This document shows positions 1 to 12,500 of a stretch of DNA of 64,000 bases, one piece after another. The notes under the pieces were generated by a model. That model saw nothing but the letters and a program-made list of their open reading frames with translations. It was not told the origin of the DNA and searched no databases. Each line of letters begins with the position of its first letter. Positions within the stretch are counted from its first letter, which is position 1. The position numbers were made by a program, and so were the translations under genes. Source of the DNA: Krasilnikovozyma curviuscula (lineage: Eukaryota > Basidiomycota > Tremellomycetes > Cystofilobasidiales > Mrakiaceae); assembly GCA_014825775.1 (NCBI GenBank), contig MVAQ01000035.1, positions 1-64,000 of the forward strand, in the 5' to 3' direction.

Positions 1-163
1 GGACATTCGGTGCCCCGGTAGGCAAGCCTTGGACTATGTACGACCCATTCCACATACACGTTTCGATGAGACCAATGAATTGGGCACTGCTTATGTCAAC
101 CTCTTTGCTGGCAGACGGGGACGAGGATGAAGGACTAGGACTAGGCAAATGTGGACTAGACAT
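1..163 (-). CDS. 5' end of an unidentified gene, cut by the window edge
   Basis: Reading the minus strand from the ATG at 163-161 gives a Ser/Pro-rich start (MSSPHLPSPSPSSSS) followed by a more ordered stretch (KEVDISSAQFIGLIET). The frame then meets a GTATGT sequence that would serve as a splice donor, so the first exon may be only about 37 codons. The rest lies outside the window. The Ser/Pro-rich leader resembles many fungal N-termini. The family cannot be named from so few residues. The competing plus-strand frame at 36-248 has no recognisable features, so I prefer the minus-strand reading, with low confidence. Confidence 0.3.
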   Translation of the reverse strand, partial: MSSPHLPSPSPSSSSPSASKEVDISSAQFIGLIETCMWNGSYIVQGLPTGAPNV

Positions 164-611
164 TATATTGAGGGTGGGATCAGAAGTGAACGTCAACGAG
201 AGTAAGAGTAAGCGCAGACCAAATTGGGATGATCACGTTGTGAAGTGAAGCAGGCTGCTGCCCCAAATTGCCTAGCCATCGAAAGACTGTAGCTCTGCAG
301 TTGGGCTATGTCTGGATTGCACCACTTTTTCAGCTCGATAGAAAATGTAATGGTGGAAATCGCATTGTTAATACTTGACGAATGATTTTTTTGTTAATAA
401 AATGATTAGATAGTTAATTTTCCAGTGGCCGAATTTTGGGACTAAATACGCCCCATAAGATCGACCCGGAAAACGTCATTTTATCGGTCTTTCTTATTTT
501 TTGTCTTCAGGAAAATGTGAATGAGTCTGTTTCACACGTCCTAACCACATTTCTGTACAGATCACTACCACTAGTAAGTAATTTAAATCTATACAACGGA
601 GCTAGAGGTTG
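164..611. other. Intergenic, probable divergent promoter region
   Basis: About 450 AT-rich bases separate the left-edge minus-strand gene from the SDR gene. Several T/A-rich runs occur at about 380-420 and 490-505. No RNA gene or repeat was recognised. The region probably holds the promoters and 5' UTRs of both flanking genes. Confidence 0.4.
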
Positions 612-2145
612 ATGTTCAAAATTGCGTCAACAAAAACAGTGTCTTCTGCAAGCAAAGTGCCTGCCGTCGAGACTTTACCTCAAGCACCAAACCCACAACT
701 TACTGTCCAGCAGCTATTCGACCTAAAGGGTAGATTTGCAGTGGTTACGTGAGTTCCTCTCACTTGTCTGCTGTTTCGTTCTGCTAATGTTCCGGCTTCC
801 CCTCCCATCTCCAGTGGCGGAGCACGAGGGCTAGTGAGTGGGCTCCAAATGCTTTCAATACACTCAGAAAGTCGAGCACTAAAGCTATTCGTAATATACC
901 TCACTCGCCTTTTCCAGGGAATTGAGCTGGGGACCGCTTTGATTGAGGCGAACTGCAACGTCGCCCTTCTTGACATCCAACCAGCAGCTGTAGCTGAAGA
1001 GTTCGACCCCCTGCTGGCACTTGCTAAGTCTAAGGGGCTCTCTTTGACCTACCACATCTGTAACGTCACCTCGTGAGTCGGCCGGTCTGTTGTATTTCCC
1101 CGCTGTGCGACAATTGCCCTAAATTCCGGTTCCGGCTCTTTGGTCACAACCTCATGTTCTGAACAGCGCCGAATCTGTAGCAACTGCATTCGAACAAGTC
1201 AAGAAACTCTCGGTTGAAGTAGATGCTCCCTTGCGGTTAGTAGTCGCTCATCTTCCATCCCAACTTTTAGTGAGTTCAACGGCCCTTAGATGTTCCATTC
1301 CGCCGTAGAGTTCTCGTCCACTGCGCTGGTATCCAACACGAGGCGGCAGCTGTCGACTACAAGGAAGCCGATTTCAACAGGGTTATGCAGGTGAACGTCA
1401 CTGGTACTATGCTAGTTGCGCAAGCGGCAGCGAAGGAGATGATTCATCATGGCCTAGGTGGATCTATGATCCTGATAGCTTCAATGAGTGGACATGTCAC
1501 CAACAAGGTATGAGTCATCTTCGTACTTCTGTCCGACACTTGCCTTTGAACTTCCCCAACTTATTGCCCTCATTGTATTCATCTTGCCCCTTCTTTCGCC
1601 AATCGTCTACCACCAATTCTTACGGAACCAGGGCAACCAAACCACCGCCTACAATTCAAGGTAACTTCTAAGACACTTTGTGTTTCCCGCTGTAGATGCC
1701 ATTGTACTAAACTAATACTCAACTGGTAACTTCCTCAGCAAAGCAGCCGTTCACCAGCTTGGAAGAAGCGTCGCTGCTGAATGGGGTGCACACAACATCA
1801 GAGTCAATACTTTGAGCCCCGGATATATCTTGACGGCAATGACAGCCGGTCTGCTGGCTCACGCACCTGAGAAGCAGGCGAAATGGGCTTCCGAGAACCC
1901 GTTGGGAAGAATCTCCATTCCATCTGAGTTCAAAGGACCATGTGTATTCCTGGCCAGTGACGCGAGCTCTTTCATGTGAGTGATCATTCCTTGGAATACC
2001 TTCTGTTCTTGAAATGACCGTTTGACTTGTTCTGTTATGCTTCTTGCTCCATCTCATCTGCATTTCTCGTTCGATGTCACCTTGTTGGATCACAAACAGG
2101 ACCGCAACTGATTTGAGAGTTGACGGAGGTCACTGTTCGTTCTAA
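612..2145 (+). CDS. Short-chain dehydrogenase/reductase (SDR), polyol/sugar dehydrogenase type
   Basis: This NAD(P)-dependent oxidoreductase is about 300 aa, as expected for a classical SDR with a short N-terminal extension. The Rossmann glycine motif is split by an intron: exon 1 ends ...GRFAVVT, the next gives GGARGL and then GIELGTALIE. Later exons carry the acidic NAD(P) strand (NVALLDIQP), VHCAGI (the NAG-like motif), the catalytic Ser in SMILIASMSG, the YNSSK (YxxxK) catalytic pair, and the C-terminal RVNTLSPGYI and LRVDGGH blocks. The closest families by eye are fungal D-arabinitol/mannitol/L-xylulose-type dehydrogenases, but the substrate cannot be fixed from sequence. At least six short introns are visible. 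The start is the only ATG in frame upstream of the Rossmann fold. The final codons read GGHCSF, then stop. Confidence 0.85.
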
Positions 2146-2450
2146 TGGGGAACGTCTGCGATAGATGGGCTATAGATGTCGTGTGAGGAAACCAACGGTT
2201 CTTGTGACGACGTGCGCCTTCGCTGCAAAAGAATTAAATGTGCTAGTTTTTGCTTTCAATGGCTCCCTCTGCTATTACTCTGATATCACTTAGACTCATC
2301 AGGTGGACCCGCCTCTTGTCATGACGAGGCGAGAAAAAGATGGGAAATGCAAAGCTGTGTATAAGCGATTCTCCGTCCGACAAAAACAATCCCAAATTCA
2401 AGACAATGTATCGATAATGTAGCAGTGTCGACAAAAGACAATAATTTAGC
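2146..2450. other. Intergenic spacer
   Basis: Roughly 300 bases lie between the SDR stop and the next start, on the same strand. Nothing beyond ordinary 3' UTR and promoter sequence is visible. Confidence 0.4.
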
Positions 2451-5400
2451 ATGTCTCTTCTCACTAGAGTCACCACCACTCATCGAACCCACTCAACAGC
2501 CAATCCAGGGGCCAAATCGAGCTCGAATCCATTCCCTTCACAGCCGACGCTATCAAATCAAATACAATGGTCACCTTCCCTAGATGAGCTGCTGGCATTG
2601 CTGTATTCAGTGCCATTCAGAGAGGTCGAAGGGATCGTATTGGACTGGATCAGGGTGAAGAGAAAGTTTGGCAATGGAAAGGGGAAAGGAAAAGAGCAGT
2701 TTGGGTCTGCAAGATTCGAGGGCCTGTCTAGGGTGGAGATTGGAAAAGAAGTGGACGAGCTACGATCGAAGGTGAGCTTAACATGTCTCACAGTTTTGTG
2801 GAACTCGTACTAAACCGATTGTTAACCGATGACTCGTCGTTGTTTCAGCTTCCTTCACATTTTGGGTTCGTTTCACCCACTGTACTTGGCTAAGTTCGGA
2901 AGCACATGTTCTCAACTTAAAATCTTTCGTTTCACTGCAGTCCTCCAATCGTTGCAGCTCTAGCTTCAGCAACATTACCTGAACATCCAGTTGAAGATGC
3001 GGTCACCGTATCTTCATCCCACTCGAAGATCCTGTCCTTCTTTCAAACCATGTGGAAGTCATTTGGTGATAGAAATGTTAAAGAGGTTATCCTGACAAAG
3101 GGTGAAACTGCTAAAATCGAAGAAATTGTTTGGCAGTACTTCGAGAGGAAGGCGCAGTGAGTCGATCTTTGTTAAAAATCAAAATGTCAAGCATCTCGCT
3201 GAGCCAACGAGCAATTTAATACTCAACACCGCTTCTTTTCAATAATCCGCTCCAGCAAATCACAATCCAGCACCCTATCATCATTCACAGCCGCCGTCGA
3301 TACTCTCGCTTCCCTTCAAGCGGAACTGAACGGCATGACAGCAATTCAGCGTACAGTGCACGTCCTTCGATACAAAAATGGTCTGTTACCTCCTTCAGAA
3401 ATGCTTACATACCTGGTGTCACCGAGAACGAAACCCGAGTTTGCCGAAGAGGTGCTCGTTGCGTATACCAAGGTGTGTCTCGTCAATTTTATCCGCAAAT
3501 TCTCATATGCCCTTGTGATAGTTGATCTTACAGAACTACTGATTTTTCTTATAGAGAATGCTGATGTACAAGGGAGAAAGATCCATGTCGAAGGAGCTAG
3601 ATAAGATGGAAGCCGAAATTCTCCAAAACAAGACACCGAATTCTTCTAACACATCAAATGGCAAACAAACGTCTCCTCAACCATTACCTCCTTGGATCGA
3701 GAATTTGTTCGTTTCAGTGCGGTTGTTGACGGATCTGAATCGCGATATCTTGATGCAGAGCAAAGGTGCACGAGAGATCGCTTTGAGTCTAGGTGCCCCA
3801 TCAGCGTCAGGAATCTTAGATCCGGAAGATATTTCGGCATCACCGAGCAATCTCTCACGCCGATCGACATTAATGGGCCACTCTCTGTCAGGATCTTCCT
3901 CGACTTCATCAGGAACATCTGGCACTTTTCCACTCCGAACCTTGGCGAAATACATCGCTCGACATCCCACATTTAATCAAGAGAATCGCTCAAACTTCCT
4001 TCTCACTGGTCTCAAAGAATACCTCCGGTTTATCAAAACTGACGGCGGGTTCTGGACATGCGGTGGTGTTCACAGTTTAGCAATCTGTGAGAAGGAAGTA
4101 CTCGAAGCTCAACTCGACTGGATGTGAGTCATAATAGTCTCAACCCTTTTCTTTGACTTTAGGACTGACGACCCGTTCCATTTGCTTGTAGAGAGCGAGA
4201 GTTTATCTGGGCTGATGGGTTGATCCAAAGCATCAGGTCGGAGTGGGGCCTAGAACCCAGTCTTTATTTCACTGTAGCTGCAGCTTCATCCTCTCAAGCA
4301 GGGGGAGAATGGGAAGAGCTCCCACCAGAGTTAGAGGTGGAGGAGTTCCTCAAGACTCAACAACAACAATTGACACTCGAACTTCCAACTCCAGCAGCTC
4401 TTTCAGATGCTCCTGCCAGCTTGCAGCTGTTGTTTAGCGCTTTGGTCACCTTCGATCCAAAATTGACGACAGAATCTGAGATCATGTGGTCTTACATCGA
4501 AAATGAAAGAGAGAAGGTGCTGATGAGTGGGCAGGAATGGAAAGGCTGGGAGGTCAAGCGAAGACTAGAACTGCTCAGTCGATGTCTGGTTTCCGAACTA
4601 GGAGACGAGAAACGATGGAAAAAGATCATAGGGCAGACCATTGAACTTGCAGCCCTGAATCGTCAGCCAACCTCGATTGAGCCAATCGCTTCGTCGAGCT
4701 CGTCTCCTCTTCTCTATCCACCTTCAACGACTCAACCCCTGTCACCTGAGAGAATTACTCCCGCCCCGCCGGCAGTTAATGGATTTCACCACCGATCATC
4801 GTTACCTGAAGAGTACCCTTCACCTCCAATCACACTTCAGCGGCGGCAAACGTTTCACGTCGTCAACGACACTCCCAGTCGCCAGAACTCTCCCCCAAAT
4901 CCGCCACAACCGACTCCTTTAACTTCACGCCCTCTTCCCACCGTCCCAACAAATATATCACTGAGCGGTGCGATCCCCTTTCCTTCGAACCCTAATTTCT
5001 ATCAATACCAAAGCCACACAGACTTCGAAGAGGACGCTACTTCTCCTAGCCCGGTGGATAGCGCTGACGAAAGCCAAGACCCGTTCGCAGATCCAGAATT
5101 CCCAATCTCTTTATCAAATCCACCCTCCCGCCCACCGACACCTCCTTCCATCCTCCAAGAGTCGTTTGAAGAGCTGCAAATTGAGAACGTATCAGCCGAA
5201 CATGTGCAAGATGTGCTACTGAGGTTCATCGAGAGGCAGCAGGTCAGGTTTGGAGATCGGTGGAGGGAAGAAGGAACAGTGAAAGCTGAGCTGAACAAGC
5301 TGGAAAGCATGGTAAGTATCACATTCACCCCTGCTACCGTCGTCGCGCCGTTGTGCTCATGATTACTTGCGCCTAGGTCCAAAATCCAAACCTTGCAACA

Positions 5401-5625
5401 TCTTTTGCCAGGATAAGAAGCGTCACTCTTCTCTCAACTCCAGCTCCACCTTCCGCAACCCTGTCACCCCCAGCATTGGAACGACGTCCTGCCTCATTTC
5501 CAACGACTACGGACCCAACTCGACCGTCGCTACGAGAAACCCAGTCAGAGCAGGTTTGGGCACATGAAACGGATGAATTCCCTGGTGGTGGTGAGGTGCT
5601 ACCTCCGTACGAAGCAGTGGCATGA
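2451..5625 (+). CDS. Large conserved-looking protein of unknown function
   Basis: The gene is multi-exon and encodes about 900 aa. The N-terminal half is well ordered and mostly helical by composition, with Trp/Phe-rich segments (LSFFQTMWKSFGD, IEEIVWQYFERKA, LRFIKTDGGFWTCGG, LDWIEREFIWADG). It is interrupted by a Ser-rich linker at about 3800-3925. The C-terminal half (from about 4660) is Pro/Ser/Thr-rich and probably disordered, with a short helical segment (VQDVLLRFIERQQ) near 5205. The protein ends EVLPPYEAVA, a PPxY-type motif of the kind bound by WW domains of NEDD4/Rsp5 ligases. That function is inference. I do not recognise a catalogued domain. Clear introns include about 4123-4191 and 5311-5376. 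The start is the first ATG of the long open first exon. Confidence 0.7.
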
Positions 5626-6085
5626 CAGGAGGGAAGCAAGACGTGCACCCCTTGCTCGCTGCTTTGGGGATTGGGGGAAATTTGTATTCTAAGTTCACTT
5701 ATAGATTTCTTTGCATATACTGTATGGATAAATATATTCGAAGAATAGCCTTTGTGGGCTTCTGCCTGCATTTCAGTGAAAACCTCAAGTCTCTAGGAAA
5801 TGATGGGACAGTTATCTGGGAGTGCCGCACTTCAAACGAGAGACGATCAAGACGGGGAAGCGAGGACAAGAACGGCAAGGTTGAAATCCATCTTACCGAG
5901 CAGTTATAGATCTCACTTGAGGCTCAAATAATATGAAGTACTGTAATTCGCTTATGATTCTTGGTGCTCATTCCCATGTTGAGATGGCTGCTCTTGCATT
6001 GTCGTCGCTTTGACATCAGCGCCATGTAGCCATCACGAAAATATCAACAGCCTTGAAAGCAAGTCTATCTATGAACAGAAAAACC
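5626..6085. other. Convergent intergenic region
   Basis: The 3' flanks of two convergent genes meet here. Short open frames exist on both strands but have no recognisable features or splice logic. Nothing else was seen. Confidence 0.4.
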
Positions 6086-7942
6086 TCATGGTTTGAACAA
6101 ACCACCACCCAGCTGAACACCATCAGAGCTCAACTGCCAACCGGACTTCGCGTATTCGAACTTCGCAGACGCCTCTTTGTTCTCATACGTTGGGAAATCT
6201 GTGTACCCGATGGCATTATCGTCTGGGAAAGGACCATAGAAACGCGGACGGTCTGTAAAACACAAGTTAAGGAGTGAGTTGAGCGCTTTACAAGACAGTG
6301 GCCTAGGTCTCGATGCTTACTGTATTTAATGAAAGGAAGGTTGTTAAGAATTCTATGTGGAAGCTGCGGGGGCAAACGAAGACGTCAGTCATCGAGATTG
6401 GGGTAAAGAATATGAAGAATACCTACATCTGGGTTGGAGGTGAAGAATCGTCCAAATGCGATGGCATCGGTCCCCTAAACAAACCAAACGACTGTCAGTC
6501 AATGCGCTTCTTGAAATACGATGGGGTTCAAGACTCACTCCACTTGGAATGATATCCCAGCAGTTATCTGAGTCATAACCTCCCGCAACGATGACCTTGG
6601 TACCAGAGACACCTCCAAGAGCTGCTCTGAACGGAGCAAGAGAGACGGCTTCCTTAAGGTCGCCCATCTTTTCTTGTTCAGACATGATTTCGTCGTACCG
6701 CGGCTCCATGAAGTGAACGTCTTAAATAGGAAAATATTAATGGAAAAGGTCAGACGCGCAACCTGCCGGAGACGGTGTTCTTCTCACTTACAACAAAGGT
6801 TCATTGGCTTCAGAGCTTCGCAGAGGGCAGTCCACTGTTCGGTACGCTGTTCACCTCGAGCATCCTGAAAGTATCCGTAAGGGCTCAAACGGCTATACGA
6901 GTATACTATGATCAGACTGAGATCTACACTTGTTTGGGAAGAGAGTACTGACTGTGCAACTTTGCCGTTTCCAATTGCGTCGCAAAGTCCCTCGAGGAGT
7001 TCGATCGTGAACTTGTTTCTTCCTTCAATAGATCCACCATAAGAATCAGTACGGATATTGATATTGGATTGAAGGAATTGATCGGGAAGGTAACTATGGG
7101 TGGGGTGGGACATGTCAAGGTCAGTTAGTTGGGAATGAGATATCGCACAGCAATATTCTTACCCGTTGGCACCATGAACCTAATCAGAAAAAGATTGATC
7201 AGAGAAATGATATGATTTTACTGGAAAAATGAGTTCTCACCTCAATACCATCAAAACCAGCAGCGATAGCATTCTTTGCAGCCTGACAGTATTCACCGAT
7301 GACCCTCTTGATGTCGTCTTCTGTCATAGCAGTGGGGACAGCTGGTTGATCGAGTTCACCAAATGCCTGTCCACCCATGTTGACTCTTTGCTTGACGGCT
7401 GAAGGGCAGATAGCTGGGAACCCAGTGGCGGCTTCATCAGCACCACGTCCCTGGTGCCAGACTACGAAAGACAGAGGCAGTTAGCTTTGCCTTTCGCTCT
7501 GCAAAAAGCACCTTTTACTTACGTTGAGCAACGATGATACCTTCCTTGGCGTGAACAGCAGCAGTGACCTGCTTCCAAGCTTCGACCTGTTCGTCGGTGT
7601 ACAAGCCAGCAACGCCAGGAGCACCAGAAGCTTGACGAGAGACTGGAACAGCTTCAGATACGATGAGACCGCCCTTTGTCGCTCGTTGGTTGTAGTGTTC
7701 TGAAACGGCCCAAACCCGCCCGCATGAACGAAATCAGTGAAAAGAAAGCAGACGTAGCAAAGGTCGAGAAGTAGCATACCAGCCATGAGGGCGTTAGCAA
7801 CCCAGGTTCCTGGGATTGTAGTAGAGGGGGAACCTCTCATTCTGGTGAGGGGAGCCATCACGACACGGTGCTGTAGTTCAGGCAGCGTACCGAGCTGCAG
7901 AGGCTGGAAGAGCAAAGAGGAAGATCTGTCGTCGATGGTCAT
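6086..7942 (-). CDS. Old Yellow Enzyme family NADH:flavin oxidoreductase (FMN, TIM barrel)
   Basis: This FMN-dependent ene-reductase reduces activated C=C bonds. The N-terminus matches the family (LLFQPLQLGTL...HRVVMAPLTRMR). Then follow YNQRATKGGLIVSEA, the conserved WHQGRGADE block, and AGFDGIEVHGANGYL with the His/Asn pair that binds the substrate carbonyl. After these come FLQSNINIRTDSYGG with SIEGRNKF, SPYGYFQDA, a FMN-phosphate-type segment (VIVAGGYD), and a C-terminal RPRFYGP-like strand. Length (about 375-385 aa after splicing) fits the family. At least seven short introns interrupt it. The start ATG (MTIDDRSSS) immediately precedes the first barrel strand. The stop is set by the frame ...GVQLGGGLFKP. 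No targeting signal is evident, so it is probably cytosolic. Confidence 0.9.
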
Positions 7943-8707
7943 GCTGGAGAAGGGGAGGAGGATGAAGGACAGGTATTATTGGTAAGTGGGTGTTGGTGGT
8001 GGAAAAGAAAGAGAAAACCGACGGCGTGCATAGGGGATCGGGATCTTTCAGTTCTCTGCCGATGGGCGAGAACGGTTTTCTTTCAATTTCCCATTCTCAG
8101 GGAGAGACGTCGACAGAGCAATGAGATGCGAATTCTGGTATACTAGTTGCTGTGTTTGTTGACTGCTACTGTGACAGGATCATGAGAACGTTATGCTGTG
8201 AGTTGGCGACGACTGGAGAAAACTGCAAGCCGTTCCACTTTCTTATATCGGATTGATTCGAGAGCTACTCTGTTAAGGGTATTGATGAAACTGGAGGTTT
8301 TAGAAGTTGAAGTTACACTCGAAGGAGCCAGGCAACTTCTAGTCTGTGCCCATTCTGCAGAAGTAAACAAACACTTCTCACGCGCTGGAATGACCTCCGC
8401 ACAGTATTTCAGGTTCTATCGTTTTAACAGTCAACATTTGATTTTATTGTGAGTGGATGCAGAGGGATACTAGGACTAAGCGACTTTCCGGGGGCAACAA
8501 AGCTTATATTTTCAAACTGCCGGTGTGTAGACTTGCAGAGATCTCCTGAACAACAAAAACAACAATTTGATGCTCCCATCTTTGCAAACAAAACAGCAAG
8601 TGCTCATGTCAAGGAAGTGGAAGAAGAGGGTGATCGGAGAAAGACTAAGTGGCTTTGAAATCAAATCCGTCGGTGCAAGGAACAATTGCAATATTAGCTT
8701 GCTGAGA
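7943..8707. other. Intergenic region upstream of the OYE gene
   Basis: About 765 bases separate the OYE start from the tRNA gene. Plus-strand frames at 8198-8658 lack homologous features, good splice sites or biased codon use. This is probably the OYE promoter and spacer. Confidence 0.4.
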
Positions 8708-8718
8708 AAAAAAAAAAA
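8708..8718 (-). terminator. RNA polymerase III terminator of tRNA-Phe
   Basis: A run of 11 A on the plus strand (T11 on the transcribed sense) begins five bases beyond the 3' end of the tRNA. Pol III terminates at runs of four or more T, so this is the expected stop signal. Confidence 0.85.
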
Positions 8719-8723
8719 GAAAT

Positions 8724-8808
8724 GCCTCGAACCTGGTTCGAACAGGTGACCGCACGCTATTTGACCTGAGACTTCAGGCGTGCGCTCTACCAACTGAGCT
8801 ATCGAGGC
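8724..8808 (-). tRNA. tRNA-Phe (anticodon GAA) with a 13-nt intron
   Basis: Read on the minus strand, the seven-base acceptor arms GCCTCGA/TCGAGGC pair perfectly. The D arm is GCTC-AGTTGGTA-GAGC and the T arm is ACCTG-TTCGAAC-CAGGT. The anticodon stem is CACGC/GCGTG. The 20 bases between its strands exceed a 7-base loop by 13, and the extra bases start right after the base 3' of the GAA anticodon (positions 8772-8774 on the plus strand). That is the canonical 37/38 intron site. The inferred intron is 8759-8771 and the mature body is 72 nt. The short 5-base variable region excludes a Ser or Leu tRNA. A poly-T terminator follows. Confidence 0.93.
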
Positions 8809-9578
8809 TTTCTGTCCCAAAGACATTTGGTTTCTTAATAGTTGCGCTGAAATTTGTTTTTTGCTGTTCAGGTATCACGCTCCGATAGACGGACTTGAGT
8901 TTTGTCCTTTGCCGCTTGCCAAATTTGAGATCTCTTCTCCTCTCCTTCCAATGAGACAGTTGATCGCTAGCGGGGTCATCTGTATTGATAATGGTACGTT
9001 GAATTGCTACGATTATGGCATCCAATAATATATTACCGCCACATCTGCCCACTGAAGTATACCGCCTGTTCAAATCGAACCATTCCTTACAGCGTTATCT
9101 ATGTCTCAGACTGGTAATAAGTAGTGCCATATAAAAGTTTGATATGGTTGCATGTGTCCTAGCTGAGATCTCTATCCTATTACTTATGCGAACGAATGCA
9201 GGTGATAGCTACACCGACACCCAAGCCGTCCTGCGCTATTATTACATTCACAATTGCAAAACGTAGTATTCCATTGGAAAATTCTGAAGACCCCTCAAAA
9301 TTTTGATTTTTTTGTTATCAGCGTTGCGTTACCTGCTGCATCACGCGTTTGTTGATTTCGTGACGGGCCAAATAATTTGACTGTAGACGACCACCGACCA
9401 CACAGACGGGTGCTGAACAGCTCAATTATTCCAACATATTATATTCAACCGTACATCGTCAATAGACTTAGCACTACCACCTGACTTGGTTTCAGACGCA
9501 GCCTCGTTGAGAGGCAGGTGCTCAAACTGGCTCAACGTGAAGGTGGGGGCCTCCTGACTACTCTCAGCTTCCACAACA
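8809..9578. other. Intergenic region between tRNA-Phe and the coiled-coil gene
   Basis: This is about 770 bases with no supported gene. AT-rich runs near 9290-9325 and 9425-9445 are compatible with a promoter. Nothing else was recognised. Confidence 0.4.
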
Positions 9579-12500
9579 ATGGCTTCACATCTCCACCTCA
9601 GCATTCACAGTAGCTCCGGATCAGTCCCACCGTCACCAACGCTAGCTGAAATCAACGACATCAGCCAATCATTGGCGACCTTCACTGCGAGGCCTCCTTC
9701 TCCCGTGCCAGAGAGAGGCGAGTGGGAATTTGAAGAATGGGACGACATCAGGAAAGGATTGGAGAGTGATTTAAGGCTATGTGCAGGTATGGAAAAACTT
9801 CTTCTATAGTCCTCGAGTATGATTTCGAAGGTGCTCATGGCTTCCGTGAATGCTTCGTCTTCGCATTTCCTCTTTGGACAAATCGACAGAAATTGGACAG
9901 AGTCTGCTTGAAAGACTAACACAAGCTGAAGCAGCTCAGGCACCAATGCAGATTCAGGTGAGCTATCCCCTTCGGTGAGAGAATTCTGAAGTCCACTTCG
10001 CTAATACCTCTGGCGACTAAGCTGGAAGAATCCATCCAACGAATAGCTTCACTTGAAAAGGATAACGAGAATCTGATGACCAAACTATCTCTATCCAGCC
10101 GTGAAAATAGTCAGGTAGAACGGGTTGAGTCTTTTCCTTATCCCTCCTATTCCTATCTCGAGTAACGCCTAACCTGCGAAGGCGGTTGCGCTATTGTGTT
10201 CGTTTGCTCATAGAGGTTGCTTCAATCCATGACTTCACTTTCAATGGCAGAGTCATCGATAGCCGCTCTGAGAGCTGAATTATCGACTTCTCGGGGCGCG
10301 TTATCACGTCAAGCCAGTGCTCAAGGTGAGGAGCGTCATTGTCTCCTCTCGTCGCATAACCAATACTAACAAGCTGCATATTGGCTCGACAGCGAGAAGC
10401 ACAGGCTGGGAAGATCGTTTGAAGGAATCAGATAGACGAGCGTCTGATTTAAAGGATGAGTTAGAGGCGGAGAGGAAGAAGCGACTCGAGGCTGACAGGA
10501 AGCTGTTCAGAGCAAAATCCAAAACCTGTGAGTCCGCCAGACCTGCCTTTTTTATCTATACTTGTCTAATTTTCTTTCTACATCACAGCTGACCTGGAGA
10601 ACAAGCTGCATCTCGCCAAAGTCGCAATTGAGCGGGCAAATCAGTCGAAAGAAGAGGCTGCTCTCGAAGTTGCGATCGATGCAAAAGCGCGACTAGCTCA
10701 ATTGCAGCAGGATGTGAGTATCATACGACCAGCCCACCTAACTTTGTTTCATTAACATCTACTATCTAAACTAGCTCTCGAACCCAGGATTTAACCATAC
10801 GGAAGAGGTGCAAACAATGTTGGACTCCCTTGTCAGCGACAACATTCTCCTGAAGAAAGACAATGAAGAGCTCCGAAACCTCTTGGTCGAATCCAGACAG
10901 ACTATTGCTTCAAGATCCGGAACTCCAGAGGTGGGTCATGGGGGCAACACTGAACGTCCTCCTGGGCACAACAGGTCTACTTCTTTCCTCTCAGACGACT
11001 TGAACAGATCGACGTCGTCCCAACCTTCCCCCCATCCCTTCAGCCACTACCACTCTAGAAAAGACAGTTGGGCGCCTTCGCTACATCAATCAACGCCTTC
11101 TGGCTCTTTCTTCCCGCTGCCTCGAGCCCATGGGAGGAACGACTCTTGGACTCCATCGATTGCATCTTCCGCATCGTTCGCTTCCAATAAGTCTCCAGGT
11201 GGGCCTGAAGGAGAGGCTCCCAGTCCAACCTCCAGAACATTCGGAATACCTTACGTTAGTGCAGGAAGTGGTGCATCGCGCAGTACGAGTAACGGAACTG
11301 GACCTAACCAGCAGTTCCTCAGAGGCCATCCGAAGAGGAGCTTCAGTATGGACCATCCGAGAGCTGTTCATAGAGCTTTCTCCGTAAGTTGGCAGCGGGT
11401 TGTATTGTAATGCTTTCTGCGACGAGCTGACAGTGCTTGATTTCAGGGGGTTGGATCTATCGCAGAGTGGACATCAACCGATGATGCTGAATCAGGAGAA
11501 GAGCCACAGGGCTCTGAAGTTTTTTCACCCAGTGGTGATGAGTCATTCGGTACAACGCACAAACGAACTTCCATCCGAAGAGCTTCGGCTCCATCATTGG
11601 ATGATAGCTTAGGATCCCACCAGCTACATGAACAACCATCTACAACCACCCTCATGCAAGCAGATGAGACCAAGATACCGTCGCCGGAGAAGATCAAACA
11701 TCTCAGGAAACGGCCGATGCTTCTCCTCAGCAAGTCTAGAGGGGTACAAACAGAGCCATGGCCAACAGATGAAGTCTCGGTCCCTGCGTCAGGTCAATCA
11801 GTATCTATAACAAACTTAGACTCTTCCAGTTATACCCATTCTCACCGAGAAATATCAGACTTGTCGTTCGCTTCGTCAGCTGGAGGTGGATCCATCGCTT
11901 CATCTCCCAGACCCGAGCATCGTACAATGATTGGCACCGGCCAAGGCTCCTCGTTCTCTTACGGTGTCGAATCACATTCCAATGATTCGCGGTCGGAGGC
12001 TTCTTCTCTTCATCAAGATACGCGAACTGGCTCCCTGGCAACGATTCTTGAGCACATGAACCGCCTGCTCAGCCGCGTTAATTCGGCAGATGTGCCAACT
12101 CTCACTAGAAGACTGAGACGCCAGCACCTTCCAGGAGACGTCAGCCACTTGTCAAAATCCACAATAAATTCCATCTTGACAGAAGTAGGCGATCTGCGGC
12201 ATAATTTCAAAATCATTTGGGATGCTGAGAAGAAGGCTGTGTTAGATCAGCAACTACGAGAGAAGGATGAGGAATTGGGCAGTCTGGTTACAAGAAAGGA
12301 CTTCTTGACACTGGTGAAACTCTTCAAAGAGGTATTCACTGAGCTGACGAACCTGAAAGGAGTCGTCAACGAGTGCATTTTAGATCCTTCCATGGCGATG
12401 AGGCTGCGAAATGCTGCTATGTCAGAGGCAGATGACGATGATGATTCTCGAGGAAGAACCAGACTTCAGTCTGCTTCCAAGGGAGCCACAGGCATAGGTG

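Noticed and set aside
36..248. Plus-strand 70-codon open frame at the left edge
   Set aside because: No domain or splice context; the minus-strand Ser/Pro-rich start overlapping it looks more like a gene.
8512..8826. Minus-strand open frame running through the tRNA gene
   Set aside because: Overlaps a clear tRNA-Phe and its poly-T terminator and includes a homopolymer-encoded Phe run.
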